5,390 nt of DNA from Mariprofundaceae bacterium (GTDB lineage Bacteria > Pseudomonadota > Zetaproteobacteria > Mariprofundales > Mariprofundaceae): contig JAUZQS010000009.1 in NCBI GenBank assembly GCA_030950875.1, positions 1-5,390 of the forward strand. The letters run 5' to 3'. The notes under the pieces were generated by a model. That model did no database searches. It saw only the letters and a list, made by a program, of their open reading frames with translations, and was not told the DNA's origin. The translations under genes and the position numbers were made by a program. Of the stretch, positions 1 through 5,390 are shown piece by piece. Position 1 is the stretch's first letter; each line of letters starts with the position of its first letter.

Positions 1-1
1 A

Positions 2-754
2 CAATATGATATTGATTGCATCGTATCCGCCGATGGTGATGGTGACCGACCACTGATCAGCGATGAGCATGGCAATTGGTTACGTGGTGATGTCGCAGGT
101 ATTTTATGTGCCAAGTACCTGCATGCACAATCCATTGCCACACCTGTTAGTTGCAATAGTGGCGTTGAAAAAAGCCACTGGTTTGAACATATCACGCGCA
201 CACGTATTGGTTCACCCTTTGTCATTGAAGCCATGAATAATGCCTTACAACAAGGGCACAAACATGTTGTCGGTTACGAAGCCAATGGTGGCTTTTTAAC
301 TGCCAGTGATATTTGCATCAATACTTGCACACTTACCGCACTACCCACCCGCGATGCTATCATTGTACCCTTGGCAATTCTTCTCATGGCAAGCCAGAAA
401 GACATGAGCATTTCTGAATTATTGCAGACCTTGCCCCAACGTTTTACATCCAGTGGTCGTCTAAAAGACTTCCCAGCAGAGCTTAGTGAAGAAAAACTAT
501 CTCCATTAAAAACTGATTCTCCAGAACAAAACATCTTCGCTGGCAATACTTTATTTGGCGAATTATTTGGCTCGATTCATCATATTGATAATACCGATGG
601 TATTCGTATTACCTTTGATTCGGAAGAAGTCGTACACCTACGCCCATCAGGAAATGCACCTGAATTACGCTGTTACAATGAGGCTGATAGCAGCGAGCGT
701 GCCGAAGCTATGAATCAACAGTGCATGCAAATTCTTGCAAGTTGGCAACAGTAA
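2..754 (+). CDS. Phosphomannomutase/phosphoglucomutase family (ManB-type), C-terminal part, cut by the window edge
   Basis: The reading frame is open from base 2, so the start lies upstream; 250 residues are visible. The family interconverts hexose 6-phosphate and hexose 1-phosphate in the cytoplasm, for example mannose 6-P to mannose 1-P for GDP-mannose and surface polysaccharides. The metal-binding loop SADGDGDRP is at fragment residues 9-17. The sugar-specificity region TRTRIGSPF precedes the GYEANGGF loop at about 91-98. The C-terminal phosphate-binding loop RPSGNAPELR is at 214-223. The N-terminal phosphoserine loop is outside the window. The loops differ from the usual GE(x)SGH and RPSGTEP(x)xR forms, which suggests the separate ManB-type branch rather than AlgC, GlmM or CpsG. 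The family and active-site assignment are firm; the preference for mannose is inferred. The CPXCG gene follows 29 bp after the stop and is probably in the same transcript. Confidence 0.9.
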   Translation, partial: QYDIDCIVSADGDGDRPLISDEHGNWLRGDVAGILCAKYLHAQSIATPVSCNSGVEKSHWFEHITRTRIGSPFVIEAMNNALQQGHKHVVGYEANGGFLTASDICINTCTLTALPTRDAIIVPLAILLMASQKDMSISELLQTLPQRFTSSGRLKDFPAELSEEKLSPLKTDSPEQNIFAGNTLFGELFGSIHHIDNTDGIRITFDSEEVVHLRPSGNAPELRCYNEADSSERAEAMNQQCMQILASWQQ

Positions 755-783
755 TATGTTTAAGTATTCAAATTACTAAGCAG

Positions 784-978
784 ATGGATGCATTAGAGTA
801 TATCACTATGCTGTGCCCTTATTGTGGTGAGAAAATTGACTTAACCATTGAACGTACAGGTGAAGAAGAATCATATACTGAGGATTGCCAAGTATGCTGC
901 TGCCCCATGCACGTTCGTGTGATGCCTGCTGGTAATGATATCGAAGTTTTCATTTGTCGTGAGAATGAGAGTCTGTAA
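784..978 (+). CDS. CPXCG motif-containing cysteine-rich protein (64 aa)
   Basis: This is a small cytosolic protein with two cysteine pairs, C11-P-Y-C14-G and C35-Q-V-C38, the latter followed by C39, C40 and P41. This matches the CPXCG cysteine-rich family of Proteobacteria, whose function is not known. The cysteine arrangement suggests a zinc ribbon, which is inference. The frame is open further upstream to an ATG at 721, but that start would overlap the phosphomannomutase gene by 34 bp and add an unconserved stretch. The ATG at 784 gives an N-terminus MDALEYITMLCPYCG of the usual family length, so I chose it. An ATG at 808 would leave only two residues before the first cysteine. The ribosome binding site is weak, which fits expression as the second gene of a transcript from the phosphomannomutase. 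C58 near the end is an extra cysteine. Confidence 0.85.
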   Translation: MDALEYITMLCPYCGEKIDLTIERTGEEESYTEDCQVCCCPMHVRVMPAGNDIEVFICRENESL

Positions 979-1002
979 GCCAGTCTGTGTAAATTTATTA
1001 CC

Positions 1003-1029
1003 TAAAGTTCATCTAAACTTTACCGATAA
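1003..1029 (+). promoter_or_regulatory. Sigma-28 (FliA) flagellar-class promoter
   Basis: The -35 element TAAAGTTC (1003-1010) is followed by exactly 11 bases and the -10 element ACCGATAA (1022-1029). The enterobacterial FliA consensus is TAAAGTTT-N11-GCCGATAA, so each half has 7 of 8 matches at the correct spacing. It begins 24 bp after the stop of the CPXCG gene and ends 35 bp before the ATG of the YjfB-like gene, so it should drive that gene as a separate late-flagellar unit. The assignment rests on the sequence match; use in vivo is inferred. Confidence 0.8.
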
Positions 1030-1049
1030 ATTATCTTTACAAACACAAA

Positions 1050-1056
1050 TAAGGAG
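1050..1056 (+). promoter_or_regulatory. Ribosome binding site of the YjfB-like gene
   Basis: TAAGGAG lies with 8 bases between its last G and the ATG at 1065. It is the best Shine-Dalgarno match in the window. It fixes the start of a gene that would otherwise be too short to trust and points to high translation. Confidence 0.85.
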
Positions 1057-1064
1057 TTTATTTC

Positions 1065-1250
1065 ATGGATATGGGTTTAGTTGCAGTCGCTAGTGCGATG
1101 AGTCAAGCTTCTGTTCAATCAAACGTACAACAAGCGGTGCTTAAAGAAAATCTCGATGTAAGTAAAATGAATGCTGCAAAGTTACTACAAGCTATGCCTT
1201 CCATCGATGCAAACCCTGCTATCGGTAAAACCTTAAACGTCGTCGCTTAA
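1065..1250 (+). CDS. YjfB-like putative motility protein (61 aa)
   Basis: This is a small, soluble, helix-prone protein beginning MDMGLVAVASAMSQASVQ, rich in Ala, Gln, Ser and Met, with no cysteine, signal peptide or membrane segment. Its length and its opening (Met-Asp, then a Ser/Gln-rich helix, then a Val-Leu-Lys heptad-like stretch and a Leu-Leu motif) match the YjfB family, annotated as putative motility protein. The molecular function is unknown. It stands alone between the CPXCG gene and the convergent helicase gene. A sigma-28-type promoter ends 35 bp upstream and a strong ribosome binding site precedes the start. Co-regulation with late flagellar genes such as flagellin is therefore likely and independently supports the family name. 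Because the protein is short and of low complexity, the family call rests partly on this promoter. Confidence 0.75.
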   Translation: MDMGLVAVASAMSQASVQSNVQQAVLKENLDVSKMNAAKLLQAMPSIDANPAIGKTLNVVA

Positions 1251-1256
1251 TAACGT

Positions 1257-1280
1257 GAAAAAGCAGCAACCTGTTTCTTT
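1257..1280 (+). terminator. Possible weak terminator of the YjfB-like gene
   Basis: AAGCAG (1261-1266), loop CAAC, CTGTTT (1271-1276) form a six-pair hairpin with one G-T pair. The flanking A run (1258-1260) and T run (1278-1280) can extend it across one bulged C. It starts 10 bp after the stop codon. The stem is AT-rich and the T tract is broken, so this is only a candidate. Confidence 0.3.
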
Positions 1281-1362
1281 TATCATAAATTAGCTTATTA
1301 ACGCATCAAAACATCGAACCACTATCATTCAATATAAAGTAGTTTTCTTCATGTTAAAACCA

Positions 1363-1379
1363 ATCGTTCTACACACGAT
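1363..1379 (-). terminator. Weak hairpin after the helicase gene, doubtful terminator
   Basis: On the - strand ATCGT, a 7-base loop and ACGAT form a five-pair hairpin starting 3 bases after the helicase stop, followed by TGGTTTT. No better hairpin was found between the convergent genes (1281-1381). The stem is too short for confidence. Confidence 0.2.
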
Positions 1380-1381
1380 AC

Positions 1382-2623
1382 TTATTTCTTCTTCCGTTTC
1401 TTTGGTTTCTTATTAAGCCATGTATCATGTTCATTCACCAAGGCTCTTAAATCCTGTTTGGCAATATCTGATGTTTTAACAACTTCCGCATAACCTTTTT
1501 TACTGACTTTCATGACGCTAATAGGCTTATCCAAGAACGTCTGAATTTCATCAAGCAACAGCTTTTCTTCTGGGCTACAAAAAGAAATCGCTTCACCTTT
1601 ATTCATACCACGACCTGTACGACCCACACGATGCACATAATTCTCTACTTTTTCGGGCAAGTCATAGTTAATCACATAATCCACATCGGGCACATCAATA
1701 CCACGCGCACTGATGTCTGTAGCAATCAAAATTCTGCGCTCATTCGCACGAAATTGTCGCATCGCCTCACTGCGTTCTTGCTGATCTTTATCGCCATGAA
1801 TACTCACCGCATCAATAGCAACACGATCGAGCACTTTAAGCACACGTTCGGCACGCACCTTGGTACGCACAAACACAATCACTTTCCCATCAGGGTGATC
1901 TTGCATAAATCGCGTTAAAAATAGACGTTTATCATCCATTTCCACAAACATCACAAAGTGCGATATATTTTTAGAAACCCTATCTTTGGGAGATACTTGA
2001 ATACGAATCGCTTCACTTTTTACTTGTGAATACGCCAATTTTTTAATCTCATCATTAATCGTTGCCGAAAAGAATAGTGTTTGATGCCTGCGTTTGAGCA
2101 TTTTCTTAATATATTTGATATCCTCAATAAAACCCAAATCCAACATGTGGTCTGCTTCATCCAAAACCAATGTCGTTACGCCATCCAAACGAATTTCTTC
2201 TTGATTTATCAAGTCAAACATGCGGCCAGGCGTGCAAATAAGCACATCAATACCATCTTGCAACTTGGCAATTTGTGCATCTTGTTCCACGCCGCCGTGC
2301 AAGGTAAATACCTTCGTTTTCGTATGATGAGCAATACTTTTAAACACCTCACCAATCTGCAATGCCAACTCCCGTGTCGGAACCATAACAATGCATTTAA
2401 TACCATAAGAGCGTTTACTGGTCTTAAAACGATGAATTTTATCGATGATGGGAATCGCAAATGCAGCTGTCTTACCTGTGCCTGTTTGGGCAATCGCCAG
2501 CACATCCTCACCATTTAAAATCGATGGAATACTTTTAAACTGAATATCCGTAGGCCGTTTAAAGCCAAGCTGTGCCAAGTTCTTTTTAATTTCTGCCGAA
2601 ATATAATATTGATCAAATTTCAT
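1382..2623 (-). CDS. rhlE: DEAD-box ATP-dependent RNA helicase, RhlE type (413 aa)
   Basis: This protein unwinds RNA duplexes using ATP in the cytoplasm. RhlE-type enzymes act in ribosome assembly and RNA turnover. All superfamily 2 motifs are present in order: Q motif FKRPTDIQ (21-28), motif I AQTGTGKT (45-52), Ia PTREL (82-86), Ib TPGR (131-134), II DEAD (155-158), III SAT (186-188), IV VIVFVRT (248-254), V ATDISARGID (301-310) and VI HRVGRTGR (331-338). IHGDKDQQER at 275-284 and GEAISFCSPEEKLLLDEI at 343-360 resemble RhlE rather than DbpA, SrmB or DeaD. A short tail ends in a Lys/Arg cluster (KKPKKRKKK, 405-413), probably for RNA contact. It is the last gene of the sulP-yaeQ-rhlE operon; its ATG is 4 bp after the yaeQ stop. 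The helicase class is certain; the RhlE subfamily is likely. Confidence 0.95.
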   Translation of the reverse strand: MKFDQYYISAEIKKNLAQLGFKRPTDIQFKSIPSILNGEDVLAIAQTGTGKTAAFAIPIIDKIHRFKTSKRSYGIKCIVMVPTRELALQIGEVFKSIAHHTKTKVFTLHGGVEQDAQIAKLQDGIDVLICTPGRMFDLINQEEIRLDGVTTLVLDEADHMLDLGFIEDIKYIKKMLKRRHQTLFFSATINDEIKKLAYSQVKSEAIRIQVSPKDRVSKNISHFVMFVEMDDKRLFLTRFMQDHPDGKVIVFVRTKVRAERVLKVLDRVAIDAVSIHGDKDQQERSEAMRQFRANERRILIATDISARGIDVPDVDYVINYDLPEKVENYVHRVGRTGRGMNKGEAISFCSPEEKLLLDEIQTFLDKPISVMKVSKKGYAEVVKTSDIAKQDLRALVNEHDTWLNKKPKKRKKK

Positions 2624-2627
2624 TGTT

Positions 2628-3164
2628 TCACTTCCAGATATTTGGCTGAATTTCTACTGCTTGTTCACCATCACTCAACCATAGGCTTGCATCTTGAATA
2701 GTACACTGCAAGCGCATAGCACGCCTTGCCATCAAGCCAAGATCACGCACTGCATCATCGGAGAAATTGACCACGCTAAGATTCTCAAAACGTATAAGTT
2801 TCTGTTGGTATTGCTGCCACCATGCAGTACCACTACCCTGTTGATAGGTATAAATTTTGACATTTTTCGCACGTCCACATGCCTTGCGAATGCGTTTTTC
2901 ATCAACCTGACCAAGATCCACCCACAACTCAATCTCATCACTTAAGCTTTTCTGCCAAATATCAGGCTCATCTTCACTATTCAGACCTTTGGCAAACTGC
3001 AGAAATTCATGGGCATTCAAAGCAAAAGCCAAGATACGCACCATCATGCGCTCATCATTTTCAGATGGGTGTCGAGCGATTCTTAGCTGATAATCCTGAT
3101 AATGATTGCGATCCATATCGGTCACTTCCATATCAAGCTTAAAAATCGTTGATTTGATTGCCAC
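2628..3164 (-). CDS. yaeQ: YaeQ family protein (178 aa), GTG start
   Basis: YaeQ is a conserved cytosolic protein with a PD-(D/E)XK nuclease-like fold. An early report linked E. coli YaeQ to the transcription factor RfaH; its true role is unsettled. Family marks seen here are MAIKSTIFKLD at the N-terminus, ARHPSENDERMMVRILAFA (30-48), GLNSEDEPDIW (60-70), LWVDLGQVDEKRIRKA (80-95) and LQCTIQDASLWLS (152-164). The length equals that of E. coli YaeQ (about 181 residues). The start codon is GTG (plus-strand cac at 3162-3164). I kept it because the next Met (residue 12) would cut off the conserved first strand. No good Shine-Dalgarno site precedes it, and the transporter stop is only 8 bp upstream. 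Translation therefore probably depends on coupling to the transporter gene, and the helicase gene follows after 4 bp. Confidence 0.93.
   Translation of the reverse strand: MAIKSTIFKLDMEVTDMDRNHYQDYQLRIARHPSENDERMMVRILAFALNAHEFLQFAKGLNSEDEPDIWQKSLSDEIELWVDLGQVDEKRIRKACGRAKNVKIYTYQQGSGTAWWQQYQQKLIRFENLSVVNFSDDAVRDLGLMARRAMRLQCTIQDASLWLSDGEQAVEIQPNIWK
2631..2635 (-). promoter_or_regulatory. Ribosome binding site of the helicase gene inside the yaeQ end
   Basis: On the - strand GGAAG is formed by the last two codons of yaeQ (TGG AAG), then the TGA stop, with 7 bases between GGAAG and the helicase ATG. A ribosome finishing yaeQ covers this site, so translational coupling of the two genes is likely. 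Confidence 0.65.
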
Positions 3165-3172
3165 AATATTGC

Positions 3173-4687
3173 TTAACTGGCTAATTTATCATCGGCAATG
3201 TGATAATTTGGATCTTCCTGAATGTTCACTTCCACCAAATCGCCGGCTTTCTCAAGTAACAAGCGACATTCTTTGCTTAAATGACGTAAATGCAGCGTTT
3301 TGCCAGCCTTGGTGTATTTCTCAGCCAAGTTATCAATCGTTTCAATGGCTGAATGATCTGCCACTCGCGAATTAGAAAAATCAATCACCACATCATCAGG
3401 GTCGCTTTTAAGGTCAAATATTTCATTAAAATGATGCGATGACGCAAAAAATAATGGCCCATACACCGTATAAATTTTCGTTTCGCCTTCTATCGTAATT
3501 ACGGCATGAATATGTTTGGCTTGCTTCCAAGCAAACATCAATGCTGTTGCAATCACACCCACAATCACAGCAATCGCCAAATCTGTCGCCACAGTCACCG
3601 CAGCAACTAAAACGACCAAAAACGAATCTGCACGGGGAACTTTATTAAGCATATTAAAGCTTCCCCATTCAAATGTGCCAATAACGACCATAAACATAAT
3701 ACCCACCAGCACAGCCACAGGAATCATTTCAATCAACTCATTGGCAAACAAAATAAACGACAATAAAAATAGTGCCGCAGAAATACCTGAAAGATTACGC
3801 AAGCCGCCCGATGAGATATTAATCATCGATTGCCCAATCATCGCACAACCACCCATACCACCAAAAAATCCAGTCACCACATTGGCAGCACCTTGCCCAA
3901 TCGAAACACGATTACCCTGTCCACGTGTGCCTGTTATTTCATCAATCACAGTCATGGTCAATAATGATTCAATCAGCCCGATGGCTGCCAAAATCACGGC
4001 ATAAGGAAAAATAATATACAGCGTTTCAAGGTTAAAAGGCACATCAGGCATCGCAAATGGCGGAAACACACCACCAATGGATGCAATATCGCCCACTGTT
4101 TTGGTATCCAAGCCTGCAAAAATAACCGCCGCAGATAAGCCTACGATCGCTACCAAACCAGCTGGCACAGCGCGTGTAAATTTAGGCAATAAATACATAA
4201 TCGCCATCGTCAAAATGACCAAGCCGAGCATTATATAAAGATCCATGCCCTGCATCCATTCACCATCAAGCTTAAACTGTGGAATTTGCGCCAAGAAAAT
4301 GACAATCGCCAAGCCATTTACAAAACCCAACATCACTGGGTATGGCACCATACGAATAAATTTACCCAATTTTAGCAATCCAAATGTAATTTGTAGGATG
4401 CCCATCAAAACAACCGTGGCGAGCAAGTATTGCGGCCCATGATCAGCAACCAATGCCACCATCACCACTGCCAAAGCGCCTGTTGCACCAGAAATCATGC
4501 CAGGGCGACCACCAATAAGTGACGTAATCAAACCGACCATAAACGCTGCATACAATCCCATAATAGGCGGAACGCCTGCCACAAATGCAAATGCAACTGC
4601 TTCAGGAACCAACGCCAATGCCACCGTAAGCCCAGATAAAACATCATCTTTTACACCCGCAGCATGTTTATAGTATAAGGCGAACAT
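3173..4687 (-). CDS. SulP family anion transporter with C-terminal STAS domain (504 aa)
   Basis: This is an inner-membrane SulP (SLC26-like) carrier for sulfate, bicarbonate or another anion. The N-terminal signature [20 protein letters not shown] (15-34) and [10 protein letters not shown] (40-49) are followed by [17 protein letters not shown] (59-75), by several hydrophobic segments to about residue 388, and by [18 protein letters not shown] (273-290). A cytosolic STAS domain spans about 396-490, with the strand [20 protein letters not shown] (433-452). Ser446 sits where STAS domains often carry a regulatory Ser/Asp. The length is normal for a bacterial SulP. An AGGAG ribosome binding site 6 bases before the ATG supports the start. 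It heads the operon with yaeQ and the helicase. The short loops and [11 protein letters not shown] recall bicarbonate-type (BicA-like) members, but neither a carbonic anhydrase gene nor sulfate-assimilation genes are visible, so the substrate is open. Confidence 0.92.
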   Translation of the reverse strand: MFALYYKHAAGVKDDVLSGLTVALALVPEAVAFAFVAGVPPIMGLYAAFMVGLITSLIGGRPGMISGATGALAVVMVALVADHGPQYLLATVVLMGILQITFGLLKLGKFIRMVPYPVMLGFVNGLAIVIFLAQIPQFKLDGEWMQGMDLYIMLGLVILTMAIMYLLPKFTRAVPAGLVAIVGLSAAVIFAGLDTKTVGDIASIGGVFPPFAMPDVPFNLETLYIIFPYAVILAAIGLIESLLTMTVIDEITGTRGQGNRVSIGQGAANVVTGFFGGMGGCAMIGQSMINISSGGLRNLSGISAALFLLSFILFANELIEMIPVAVLVGIMFMVVIGTFEWGSFNMLNKVPRADSFLVVLVAAVTVATDLAIAVIVGVIATALMFAWKQAKHIHAVITIEGETKIYTVYGPLFFASSHHFNEIFDLKSDPDDVVIDFSNSRVADHSAIETIDNLAEKYTKAGKTLHLRHLSKECRLLLEKAGDLVEVNIQEDPNYHIADDKLAS

Positions 4688-4693
4688 TGCAAA

Positions 4694-4698
4694 CTCCT
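4694..4698 (-). promoter_or_regulatory. Ribosome binding site of the SulP transporter gene
   Basis: AGGAG on the - strand (plus-strand CTCCT) lies with 6 bases between it and the ATG at 4687. It confirms the chosen start. Confidence 0.75.
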
Positions 4699-4707
4699 AA
4701 AGTAGCT

Positions 4708-4736
4708 ATTGTATCAGCCAACAGATATTTTCTTCA
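4708..4736 (-). promoter_or_regulatory. Sigma-70-like promoter of the sulP-yaeQ-rhlE operon
   Basis: On the - strand the -10 TACAAT (4708-4713) is preceded by TGA, giving an extended -10 TGATACAAT. At a 17-base spacing lies the poor -35 TGAAGA (4731-4736; 3 of 6 matches). The extended -10 could offset the weak -35. The position, about 20-50 bp upstream of the ATG, is right. A perfect 10-bp palindrome AAGAGCTCTT (4743-4752) lies just upstream of the -35 and could be a regulator site, which is not shown. Confidence 0.5.
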
Positions 4737-4762
4737 TCAAAAAAGAGCTCTTGGATTAAAAG

Positions 4763-4797
4763 AAAAAAGGAGCCACGATTTCTCGCAGCTCCTTTTT
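4763..4797 (-). terminator. Strong two-way intrinsic terminator, probably the native tRNA terminator
   Basis: AAAAAGGAGC (4764-4773) pairs perfectly with GCTCCTTTTT (4788-4797). The loop can fold further, CGA (4776-4778) with TCG (4783-4785). T tracts follow the stem on both strands: TTTTTATT on + and TTTTTTCTTTT on -. No + strand gene ends here. The tRNA-Arg 3' fragment lies about 20 bp upstream on the - strand, so this most likely once ended tRNA transcripts. It now separates the sulP promoter from transcription coming from the right. Confidence 0.85.
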
Positions 4798-4816
4798 ATT
4801 AAATATGTCCAAAAAA

Positions 4817-4863
4817 TGGTGCTCCCTGAGCGATTCGAACGCCCAGCCTTCTGATTCGTAGTC
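4817..4863 (-). tRNA. 3' fragment of tRNA-Arg(ACG), not a complete tRNA; candidate integration (att) site
   Basis: Read on the - strand this is the last 47 nt of a tRNA. It holds two bases of the 5' anticodon stem (4862-4863), the anticodon loop CTACGAA with anticodon ACG (4857-4859), the stem half TCAGA, the variable loop AGGCT, and the T arm GGGCG-TTCGAAT-CGCTC (4844-4828). It ends with the acceptor half AGGGAGC, discriminator A and encoded CCA (4819-4817). The partner halves are absent. The base that should pair with A41 is C at 4864, and no GCTCCCT acceptor half is found upstream within the window. Tyrosine recombinases often use exactly the stretch from anticodon loop to tRNA 3' end as their crossover core. 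The fragment therefore looks like the att copy left at the far end of an integrated element. A simple decayed tRNA is the alternative. Confidence 0.75.
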
Positions 4864-5074
4864 GATAAAAAGACAATTAAATCAACACCTTACAAGTAAT
4901 TACGCGAAAGGAATACGCACTCTTAATCATATTTGTTCACGCTAGATAACACTAATTCAGCTACCTATTGCGCCACGAATTGTGCCAACAATCCTTTCAG
5001 GACGCAAGTTAAATAGCTGGCTAAAATATACGCCATAAACTTGATTTCACTGGAAAAATTATGTATTCATATAA
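4864..5074. other. Non-coding, AT-rich stretch at the presumed end of a mobile element
   Basis: I see no gene in these 211 bp. The composition drops to about 35% GC immediately right of the tRNA fragment. The stretch holds short inverted repeats, TCCT-TTC-AGGA (4992-5002) and TAGC-TG-GCTA (5014-5023), which are the size of possible excisionase or integrase arm sites but are not proven. On the - strand GTGGCGCAATAGGTAGC (4960-4976) resembles a tRNA D arm (see findings). No convincing promoter was found for the gene at 5075. Confidence 0.4.
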
Positions 5075-5338
5075 ATGAAAGCATACAATGATATTATCAC
5101 CGTGGACGAGTTATCCGAAATTATTAGAATGGATAAACGCACCATTCAAAACCGAGTTAGTAATAATCAACCTCTTCCCCCAAGCTTTAAATTGCCATCA
5201 ACTAAAACTCGCTTATGGAGATACAAAGATGTCATGAACTGGATCAATCAGAAAGCTGATGAATTCATCAAAAAAGAACAAGCTAAGCGTGATGAATTTG
5301 ATGAACTTACCAATATAATTAATCAGCCCAATAGCTAA
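5075..5338 (+). CDS. Small helix-turn-helix DNA-binding protein, AlpA/excisionase-like (87 aa)
   Basis: The N-terminal half is a winged helix-turn-helix of the MerR/AlpA/excisionase type. A helix-turn-helix is seen in ITVDELSEIIRMDKRTIQNR (8-27), then a basic, Pro-containing wing (35-48) that ends in LWRYKDVMNWIN (47-58). The C-terminal 25-30 residues are highly charged and probably helical. Such proteins on integrative elements and prophages either bend DNA for excision or activate the integrase gene. Which applies here cannot be told. An in-frame TAA directly precedes the ATG, so no longer start is possible. There is no Shine-Dalgarno site, so translation may be leaderless or weak; a GTG at 5102 is the only early alternative and is no better. 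The gene lies about 210 bp inside the presumed element edge. Nothing is seen in the last 52 bp of the window. Confidence 0.7.
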   Translation: MKAYNDIITVDELSEIIRMDKRTIQNRVSNNQPLPPSFKLPSTKTRLWRYKDVMNWINQKADEFIKKEQAKRDEFDELTNIINQPNS

Positions 5339-5390
5339 CGCCACATTAAATAATTTATTTGTGAGACTTTATCACCATAGCCTAAGCATT

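Noticed and set aside
721..783. Longer N-terminus for the CPXCG protein starting at ATG 721
   Set aside because: It overlaps the phosphomannomutase end by 34 bp, is not like the family, and makes the protein too long; ATG 784 fits better.
3516..4004. Open frame of 162 codons on the + strand opposite the SulP gene
   Set aside because: Its Thr/Pro/Ile-rich composition is the shadow of the transporter's membrane codons; there is no ribosome binding site and no family resemblance.
4817..4985. tRNA-Arg interrupted by a group I intron in the anticodon loop
   Set aside because: The gap to the D-arm-like sequence is only about 100 bp, too short for a group I intron, and the acceptor and anticodon stems do not pair.
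4970..4988. Sigma-54 promoter (TTGGCAC ... GC) on the - strand
   Set aside because: The spacing between the GG and GC elements is 13 instead of 11, so it does not fit.
4817..4990. tmRNA or its acceptor piece
   Set aside because: The 3' end AGGGAGCACCA lacks the tmRNA pattern (TCCACCA with the G-U pair), and a normal anticodon loop is present.
5041..5069. Promoter TTGATT-N17-TATTCA for the HTH gene
   Set aside because: The -10 matches at only three of six positions and would place the transcript start at or after the ATG; too weak to list.
5350..5364. AT-rich inverted repeat AAATAA/TTATTT as terminator of the HTH gene
   Set aside because: There is only one base between the arms, no GC pairs and no T tract; it cannot form a useful hairpin.
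1..5390. CRISPR array, insertion sequence, toxin-antitoxin pair or defence system
   Set aside because: No regular repeats, transposase, paired small toxin/antitoxin genes or defence motifs were found on either strand; any island cargo would lie beyond the right edge.

Overview
The window looks like a piece of a proteobacterial chromosome. YaeQ, a CPXCG cysteine-rich protein and a RhlE-type helicase are typical of Gammaproteobacteria and close relatives, though Zetaproteobacteria are also possible. Lines I counted by hand inside genes are about 47-57% GC. The part right of 4861 is about 34% GC (182 of 530 bases, hand count). The species cannot be named from this stretch. A near-consensus flagellar sigma-28 promoter implies a motile bacterium.

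Left part (1-1250, + strand): the C-terminal 250 codons of a ManB-type phosphomannomutase, open at the window edge, are followed after 29 bp by a 64-residue zinc-ribbon-like CPXCG protein that is probably co-transcribed. A separate one-gene unit comes next: a 61-residue YjfB-like 'putative motility protein' with a strong ribosome binding site, preceded by a TAAAGTTC-N11-ACCGATAA sigma-28 (FliA) promoter.

Middle part (1382-4687, - strand): a compact operon reads leftward in the order sulP-type anion transporter, yaeQ, rhlE-type DEAD-box RNA helicase. The gaps are only 8 and 4 bp. yaeQ uses a GTG start, and the helicase ribosome binding site lies in the last codons of yaeQ. A sigma-70-like extended -10 promoter and an AGGAG ribosome binding site precede the transporter gene. 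The three products have no obvious shared pathway, and yaeQ and the helicase appear to depend on upstream translation.

Right part (4763-5390): a strong two-way terminator is followed by the exact 3' 47 nt (anticodon loop to CCA) of a tRNA-Arg(ACG) on the - strand. The 5' half of the tRNA is missing. To its right the sequence becomes AT-rich and carries a small AlpA/excisionase-like helix-turn-helix gene. The simplest reading is that 4817-4863 is the distal attachment-site copy of an element integrated in tRNA-Arg. On that reading the chromosome lies to the left and the mobile element starts at about 4864 and runs off the right edge. The rebuilt full tRNA and the integrase would lie outside the window. 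No complete novel system is visible. The island edge and the sigma-28 promoter are the points most worth following.
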